From Sceloporus undulatus (Eukaryota; Chordata; Lepidosauria; Squamata; Phrynosomatidae), in assembly GCF_019175285.1 (NCBI RefSeq), contig NC_056522.1, forward strand, positions 35,154,193-35,218,192: DNA of 64,000 bases, in the 5' to 3' direction. Positions 62,301-64,000 of the stretch are shown here, one piece after another. Position numbers and translations under genes: made by a program. The notes under the pieces were generated by a model that was not told the origin of the DNA, ran no database searches, and worked only from the letters and a program-made list of their open reading frames with translations. Every line of letters starts with the position of its first letter. Position 1 is the stretch's first letter.

Positions 62301-64000
62301 AATTAAAAGATTACTGAGCAAATATGTGGGCTGGGTTTTATAGAATTAAATATTGCTATGTGTTATAGCAAGGAAAGGCAGGTTTCAGCCTTGTGGGGTT
62401 GTTTTTTAAAAGAATTTGGAGGTACAGCAACCAAAGCCAGGTGAAAAATAATGTCCCAAAAGGCATACTTAGAATTGCAAAACACCATACCTCTGTGTAT
62501 ATGCTCAGCTCAGAAGTTCACAGATGCCATTTTCACACAAAAATCTGTACATAGCATGTCCTTTCCATACATAAGCACACTTGCCTGGCCTTGTACTCTT
62601 GATTTCAGTAGCCTGCTTCAGGAGGAAAATAAAGCTTATTTATTTATGTATTTATTCTTTATTAGCTTTTCTCTTCCAAAATGAAATTCAAGGTGGCTAA
62701 CAATAAAATCAAACAAAATAGGTGTAATTAAAACATAAAACAGTTTAACTAAAAAGGAACTGGGGAGATAACCCAGGCAAAGGAGTTCAAGGGTCTGGGA
62801 GTAGGCATAGGAAATTTCTCATGCATACCCACCAAAATGTTTCTCCAAGAGTGGTGGGGTGGGTAGATTCTCCCATAAAGATCTCAAAGTCCTGGTAGGC
62901 TCATAGAGGAAAATACTGCCTGTCACATAGCCTGGACACAAGTCACACAAAGCTTCTCATTGTTGCTGCTGTTTAACCATTGGAAATTGGAAATCTATCT
63001 TCTGTCCATCCTGAGTCAGGCAGCCAAAATTCTTCTTCAAGTGCCTCCATGGCTGCACCTACACTACAGAATTAATGCAGTTTGACACAGCTTTAACTGC
63101 TCGGGCTCAGTGCTATGACACTTTGGGAATGTAGGGTTTTTCTTTTTAGACATTTAGCCTTCTCTGTCAGAGCATTCTGATGCCACAACATACCCATTTT
63201 GTATGGTTGCCCTGTAAAGTTTACATACCATCTCAACTTTTTATTCTCCCCTGGATTTTTACTCTAATTTTATGTTCCTTATAATTGTTTAGTCATTCAT
63301 TCTTAATGTAAATCTTTAAAAGATTTATAATCTGACATTTCTGAAAATAGACAAAGGTATCTTAACATACTGCTGAAACAATAAAATGTTAAAAATTCAG
63401 TTACAAAATCTGTGTAGCATTAACCAAAGACTTATAAATCTATAAAACCAGCAGGAAACATAAACAATAACTACAGCTAGCATCTCAACAGTACAAAGGC
63501 ATCTCAGCCAGCTATTAGAACCAGATGTTATAGGGCAAAGTCAGTTTTTATAAATGAATTTCCCCCCCTCTGTTGCTATGTTTTGTTGTTTTTTAATCCT
63601 ATGAAATTATATGGAACCTTAGGTTTAAGGACGGTTTATAAATTTGTTGCTTAAAAAATATAAAACTATTTGAGTTCTTATTATCCTTTTATCATGGAGT
63701 GGAAAGAAGTATGGCTTGTAAGTCAGCAAACATTTAACTAAAATTGTGTGTCGCTTCGCCTAAAAGTCAGATCTGAAATTTTCAGTATAGAGTGCTATGA
63801 ATTTTCCTTCCTAGCATGTACCAGCTTCAGACTCTTCACACTTTCACTGCCCATAGAATCAGCACACTCTGGGAAGTCCAGTATTTTCCAGTTGACTCTT
63901 ATTTCCTGTTTTGCAGATTTCCACATGTTCAGATGACAACACCGTCAAGATATGGCGCTTTAACAGACGCTGTGTGGAAGCAGATTGGCGAATAAAAAAA
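38261..64000 (+). CDS. DTL: DTL/CDT2, DCAF substrate receptor of CRL4 ubiquitin ligase (5' part, exons 1-13)
   Basis: DTL (CDT2, denticleless) is the WD40 substrate receptor of the nuclear CUL4-DDB1 ligase. With chromatin-bound PCNA it marks CDT1, p21 and SET8 for destruction in S phase and after DNA damage (family knowledge). Thirteen plus-strand exons give at least 402 codons with the phase carried cleanly across all junctions. The coding part here covers the N-terminal WD40 propeller; the long C-terminal tail of the roughly 730-residue protein lies off the right edge. Two WDxR motifs, VWDVR in exon 6 and VWDLR in exon 9, are the DDB1-binding boxes typical of this family. Signature strings include LAVANEEG, KGHQCSLKSVAFSKFEK, FCTGGRDGNIMVWD and NCTDDNIYMF. 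The start at 38261 has context ttgttgccATG. Identity is very secure. Confidence 0.97.
38369..38492. repeat. Palindromic hairpin repeat in DTL intron 1
   Basis: The arm ctggctcctttactatggaa... is inverted as ...ttccatagcaaagagccag, about 45 bp each, around a GC-rich loop. It is a MITE-like element close to the promoter. Confidence 0.7.
38505..38590 (+). mobile_element. CR1-like 3' end fragment
   Basis: gatgcttcgattgagagttc, ctgcatggcagagtggggtt and ggactgggtgaccctctagg match the CR1 3' end. Abuts the hairpin. Confidence 0.65.
38732..38975. repeat. Microsatellites and PLE scrap in DTL intron 1
   Basis: (ct)n at 38737-38756, (ga)n near 38877-38890 and (at/gt)n at 38935-38977. Between them, 38845-38875 reads cctgatgttttgccagcatc, the PLE 3' end. 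Confidence 0.7.
38982..39265 (-). mobile_element. LINE 3' end (agcgctgtaaatttacacagcgct type)
   Basis: (att)n, cctttatttctaaagcgctg, then cacagcgctgtacatacaat, ending near gcctctgggaacgcttctct. Sister copies at 41608 and 49801. It splits a degraded PLE fragment (38835-38875 and 39310-39437). Confidence 0.6.
39310..39437 (-). mobile_element. Penelope-like element fragment
   Basis: ggcagggcctcagggtggga, atatgcaaagaggattagtg and atcattgtctgctgggaaaa match the body of the 15.0 kb PLE. Older and shorter, with no clear target duplication seen. Confidence 0.65.
39438..40066. other. DTL: DTL intron 1, right end
   Basis: AT-rich intron with a SINE/LINE-like tail (gcggcatataaataaaacat then (att)n) at 39996-40045. 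No further gene seen. Confidence 0.5.
40067..40192 (+). CDS. DTL: DTL coding exon 2
   Basis: 126 bp, phase 1 at both ends. It encodes GLPARISVQHLLKGYCC and then YGEIGLPVPPFGCTFST; human has VPVPPFGCTFSS at the end. The acceptor is ttatttag and the donor gtaaag. The first half is diverged but collinear with human at equal length. Confidence 0.92.
40231..40720. mobile_element. MITE with tatactc ends, carrying a repeat scrap
   Basis: Left end atatatactcgactataaga and right end gacatatacatgagtatata are inverted. A LINE-like tail (ttttgtagagaggcgggata then (att)n) lies at 40272-40325. Shares gggcagattttggggccaaa and cgacccagggttttttgggt with the family at 26.5 kb. Confidence 0.6.
40855..40965. 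repeat. Fragment of the GC-rich repeat family
   Basis: gtgcagcttctggactgtta, catgcatcatttaaacagca and caaagcagctttatcttggc match 11325-11445 closely, so this is a partial copy of that repeat. Confidence 0.65.
41204..41302 (+). CDS. DTL: DTL coding exon 3
   Basis: 99 bp, phase 1 at both ends. It encodes ASGAQHILAVANEEGIVRLY and on to TYRKVFG, the first WD40 blade. The acceptor is tatttttcag and the donor gtaagc. Confidence 0.96.
41608..41870 (-). mobile_element. LINE 3' end (agcgctgtaaatttacacagcgct type)
   Basis: ttattattaacctttattta, taaagcgctgtaaatttaca, then gaggcctgaaccaaggcaga. Close sister of 38982-39265. Confidence 0.65.
41985..42206 (-). mobile_element. Sauria-type SINE, cut by the assembly gap (left copy)
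   Basis: taatttgttttatttatata, ccgctattccaaagatcata, down to gaatggctgcagtacag where the N run begins. Minus strand. Confidence 0.9.
42207..42306. other. Assembly gap (100 N)
   Basis: Exactly 100 N bases, the usual placeholder for a gap of unknown length. It lies in DTL intron 3, between two near-identical SINE sequences, and contains no data. Confidence 0.99.
42307..42523 (-). mobile_element. Sauria-type SINE, right copy beside the gap
   Basis: tttatataccgctattccaa down to the head aggcatttaaccactgcacc. Differs from the left copy by a single missing A (gcggtgacagcaa versus gcggtgaacagcaa) over the shared stretch. Confidence 0.9.
42587..42648 (+). CDS. DTL: DTL coding exon 4
   Basis: 62 bp, phase 1 in and phase 0 out, EWQAHSNAVFDLAWMPKEHT. 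The acceptor is ttgctttcag and the donor gtgagta. It lies just right of the assembly gap and SINE copies. Confidence 0.95.
43318..43972 (-). mobile_element. Sauria-type SINE split by a hAT insertion
   Basis: The tail part is 43318-43409 (tatataccgctattccaaag...) and the head part 43845-43972 (gagtcgagcttgggcccttt to ccactgcgccaccagggct). The pieces join at the duplicated GTCTGGGT. Confidence 0.9.
43410..43844 (-). mobile_element. hAT non-autonomous element, copy 2, inside a SINE
   Basis: 435 bp, CAGGTAGGCAGCCTTTTTGA to AGGTTGCCTACCCCTG, with the 8-bp duplication GTCTGGGT at 43402-43409 and 43845-43852. It matches copy 1 in reverse and shares the central (AT-rich) body. Confidence 0.93.
44504..44805. 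mobile_element. GC-rich non-autonomous repeat
   Basis: gggctgaaacagacggccca at the left; ccgcattttgccagtctatt at the right. Contains ctagattggggctgtggcgg. Same class as the 0.1, 11 and 27.5 kb copies. Confidence 0.5.
44937..45057 (+). CDS. DTL: DTL coding exon 5
   Basis: 121 bp, phase 0 in and phase 1 out. It encodes VTASGDQTAKLWDAMTEELL and ends GHQCSLKSVAFSKFEK. The acceptor is atctctcag and the donor gtaagtc. The reading frame stays open past the donor, so the junction was set from the conserved FEK|AVFCTGG boundary. Confidence 0.97.
45058..45823. other. DTL: DTL intron 5
   Basis: No exon and no named repeat seen. The reading frame of exon 5 runs on for about 85 bp into this intron by chance. 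Confidence 0.5.
45824..45889 (+). CDS. DTL: DTL coding exon 6 (first WDxR motif)
   Basis: 66 bp, phase 1 at both ends, AVFCTGGRDGNIMVWDVRCN. It carries the WDVR box that in this family contacts DDB1. The acceptor is tatttcacag and the donor gtatac. Confidence 0.96.
46070..46185 (+). CDS. DTL: DTL coding exon 7
   Basis: 116 bp, phase 1 in and phase 0 out. It encodes DGFYRQVKQISGAHNVTDKQ, then a lysine-rich insert KKKKQSVRGLAPSV. The acceptor is gctttccag and the donor gtaagg. Confidence 0.96.
46439..46637. mobile_element. Palindromic MITE (acactgcagaaata ends), copy 2
   Basis: gccaaaacacactgcagaaa and the inverse tatttctgcagtgtgttttg at the ends, almost perfect. The interior aatcctgggaattgtagttt is inverted as ctcagaattccctagc. 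Confidence 0.8.
46638..47067. other. DTL: DTL intron 7, right part
   Basis: I see no exon or named repeat. Confidence 0.5.
47068..47141 (+). CDS. DTL: DTL coding exon 8
   Basis: 74 bp, phase 0 in and phase 2 out, DFQQSVTVVLLQDEHTLISA then GAVDG. The acceptor is atcttttaag and the donor gtaaga. Confidence 0.95.
47375..47585 (-). mobile_element. CORE-type SINE
   Basis: gtcaagtcgtttccgacttc, agggttttcttggcaagatt and gaatcaaaccctggtctcta. Next copy 26 bp away. Confidence 0.75.
47611..47795 (-). mobile_element. CORE-type SINE, second tandem copy
   Basis: ttgctgctgttgtgtgcatt, tttccaacttatgctgatcc, ending aacaaaccctgacctccaga. Same orientation and nearly adjacent to the copy before it. Confidence 0.7.
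47988..48240 (+). mobile_element. Tigger-like palindromic MITE, copy D
   Basis: 253 bp, CAGTGGTACCCCAGG to CCCGGGGTAAGCCTG, with TA on both sides. Same orientation as copy A and shares its internal string gaatgcgccgccttacgaaa. Confidence 0.9.
48241..48875. other. DTL: DTL intron 8, right part
   Basis: AT-rich intron with no exon or named repeat seen. Confidence 0.5.
48876..48979 (+). CDS. DTL: DTL coding exon 9 (second WDxR motif)
   Basis: 104 bp, phase 2 in and phase 1 out, VIKVWDLRKNYTTYRQDPLP then SFGYPGNSTRKL. It contains the second WDLR box. The acceptor is caaattttag and the donor gtatgt. Confidence 0.96.
49330..49440. repeat. Palindromic 'gggagttgcagttcagc' repeat fragment
   Basis: gaggtggacaaagtgtggtc, tatctcacaactggctctgc and ggactgatgggagttgcagt. 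The same short element appears near 15.9, 55.95 and 57.7 kb. Confidence 0.45.
49801..49915 (-). mobile_element. LINE 3' end (tttatttataaagcac type)
   Basis: (att)n, aacctttatttataaagcac, tagacggttccctgccctca. Shorter sister of the 38.98 and 41.61 kb copies. Confidence 0.6.
50225..50651 (+). mobile_element. CR1-like LINE 3' end (longest copy)
   Basis: ggaatgatttagggagctgg, tttagcctggagaagagaag, ggctgtccaacagtggaaca, ttggaggttttcaaacagag and the terminal ctgattctatgattctat are classic CR1 3' sequence. Part of the reverse-transcriptase-end reading frame survives on the plus strand. Confidence 0.88.
50652..51073. other. DTL: DTL intron 9, right part
   Basis: I see no exon or named repeat here. 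Confidence 0.45.
51074..51178 (+). CDS. DTL: DTL coding exon 10
   Basis: 105 bp, phase 1 at both ends. It encodes GYSSLVLDSTGTSLFANCTD then NIYMFSMSSFKTTP. The acceptor is tttcccctag and the donor gtaaga. Confidence 0.96.
51179..54213. other. DTL: DTL intron 10
   Basis: Holds a LINE tail scrap near 51390-51530 and a palindromic MITE copy at 53460-53640. The remainder shows no exon or named repeat. Confidence 0.5.
53460..53640. mobile_element. Palindromic MITE (acactgcagaaata ends), copy 3
   Basis: ggtccaaaacacagagaaat at the left; interior taatgctagggaattctggg and its partner ctcgcactgagccagtgcag; right end cagtctcagactagaaacag. More decayed than copies 1 and 2. Confidence 0.65.
54214..54326 (+). 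CDS. DTL: DTL coding exon 11
   Basis: 113 bp, phase 1 in and phase 0 out. It encodes VSVFSGHQNSSFYVKSSISP, then DDQFLLSGSSNTHPCIWK. Human has GSSDEAAYIWK at the end, so the five residues NTHPC replace DEAAY in an otherwise conserved WD40 strand. The acceptor is ttgaacttcag and the donor gtaagc. Confidence 0.94.
55717..55755. repeat. End fragment of the tatactc MITE
   Basis: accgtatatactcatctata matches the end of the 26.5 and 40.2 kb elements. Only one end is present. Confidence 0.55.
55930..56045. repeat. Palindromic 'ggagttgtagtccggcattg' repeat
   Basis: ttggactacaactccagtaa at the left and taatgggagttgtagtccgg at the right are inverted. Same short family as 49.33 kb. Confidence 0.55.
56046..57874. 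other. DTL: DTL intron 11, unassigned part
   Basis: I see no exon. A 'ccagatgtttta...catctggaggacta' inverted repeat lies at about 57700-57770. Confidence 0.45.
57875..57920 (+). repeat. Tigger-like MITE left-end fragment
   Basis: cagtcagccctccgtatcag matches the 3.16 kb element end and lies after TA. The right end was not found. Confidence 0.55.
57921..58746. other. DTL: DTL intron 11, unassigned part
   Basis: No exon or named repeat seen between the MITE fragment and Tigger copy E. Confidence 0.45.
58747..59000 (-). mobile_element. Tigger-like palindromic MITE, copy E
   Basis: 254 bp, CAGTGGTACCTCGGGTTACG to CCCGAGGTACCACTG, with TA on both sides. Same orientation as copies B and C; closest to B and C in its internal text. 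Confidence 0.92.
59001..61242. other. DTL: DTL intron 11, unassigned part
   Basis: AT-rich intron. A short inverted repeat with ctgggagttgtcg lies near 59300-59380. No exon or RNA gene seen. Confidence 0.45.
61243..61945 (-). mobile_element. L2-like LINE, 3' part with partial reverse transcriptase
   Basis: The minus-strand frame at 61436-61921 begins MVHALVTSRLDFCNVLYMGL, then LYHAWKLQLVQNMAARFVTG and LHWLPIRFQAQYKVLVITYK, the C-terminal part of an L2-like reverse transcriptase. It ends with an aataataataatgatgataa tail at 61243. It has an intact stretch of about 161 codons but is heavily 5'-truncated. Related to 18.2 kb. Confidence 0.85.
62117..62206 (+). CDS. DTL: DTL coding exon 12
   Basis: 90 bp, 30 whole codons, VSEPHLPPIMLHGHGLEVTS then VAWCPSDFSK. 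Human has LLGHSQEVTSVCWCPSDFTK. The acceptor is attgtgtttcag; the donor gtttgc is weaker than the others in this gene. Confidence 0.94.
62638..62760 (-). mobile_element. LINE 3' tail
   Basis: tttatttatgtatttattct then ccaaaatgaaattcaaggtg and gctaacaataaaatcaaaca. Same tail type as 2.4 kb. Confidence 0.5.
63058..63215. mobile_element. Palindromic MITE (acactgcagaaata family), decayed copy 4
   Basis: ctacactacagaattaatgc at the left, actgctcgggctcagtgcta, then tttagccttctctgtcagag. Right end lost. Confidence 0.55.
63917..64000 (+). CDS. DTL: DTL coding exon 13 (cut by window edge)
   Basis: At least 84 bp. It encodes ISTCSDDNTVKIWRFNR, the last propeller blade, then RCVEADWRIKK, and runs off the edge. 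The acceptor is cctgttttgcag. Confidence 0.92.
   Translation, partial: MSTCSDDNTVKIWRFNRRCVEADWRIKK

Larger units (their letters stand above)
62207..63916. other. DTL: DTL intron 12
   Basis: Holds an L2-like LINE tail at 62638-62760 and a palindromic MITE copy at 63058-63215. The rest shows no exon or named repeat. Confidence 0.5.

Noticed and set aside
1-64000. LTR retroelements, Polintons or other virus-like fossils
   Set aside because: No paired long terminal repeats, capsid-like or envelope-like region was recognised; the retroelements seen are SINE, LINE and PLE types.

Overview
This is a stretch of vertebrate nuclear DNA holding two protein-coding genes that diverge head to head from one CpG-rich promoter near 37.4-38.3 kb. 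On the minus strand lie the first 14 coding exons of INTS7 (Integrator complex subunit 7), running from the start codon at 37602 down to 1971; the rest of the gene lies off the left edge. On the plus strand lie the first 13 coding exons of DTL (denticleless/CDT2), running from the start codon at 38261 to the right edge, where the last exon is cut. Both were recognised by comparing translated exons with the human proteins as I remember them. All exons carry GT/AG splice sites, and the codon phase carries through every junction except at one extra base in INTS7 exon 11. As I recall, the same INTS7/DTL head-to-head order is found in human, so it is old vertebrate synteny.

The repeats point to a squamate reptile, most likely an iguanian lizard. 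They include tRNA-derived Sauria-type SINEs, CORE-type SINEs, L2-like and CR1-like LINE 3' ends, Penelope-like elements (PLEs), a SPIN-like hAT element, other hAT elements with 8-bp target duplications, Tigger-like MITEs with TA duplications, and long GC-rich non-autonomous repeats. No LTR retroelement or virus-like fossil was recognised.

Layout: 1-37.6 kb is INTS7 exons and introns; about 37.44-38.31 kb is the CpG island and bidirectional promoter, with NRF1-like motifs, two CCAAT boxes and two E2F-like motifs; 38.26-64 kb is DTL. The densest repeat blocks are 7.5-8.3 kb, 11-12.3 kb, 15-19.3 kb, 22.3-28.3 kb and 41.6-44.3 kb. A 100-N assembly gap at 42207-42306 sits between two nearly identical SINE copies in DTL intron 3.

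The two genes act in linked nuclear processes: Integrator in snRNA processing, transcription attenuation and DNA-damage signalling, and CDT2 as the substrate receptor of the CRL4 ubiquitin ligase that clears replication factors in S phase. No undescribed biological system is visible. The points most worth a second look are the likely one-base error in INTS7 exon 11, three PLE insertions that all have exactly 11-bp target duplications, the SPIN-like element, the gap inside duplicated SINE sequence, and several nested insertions.
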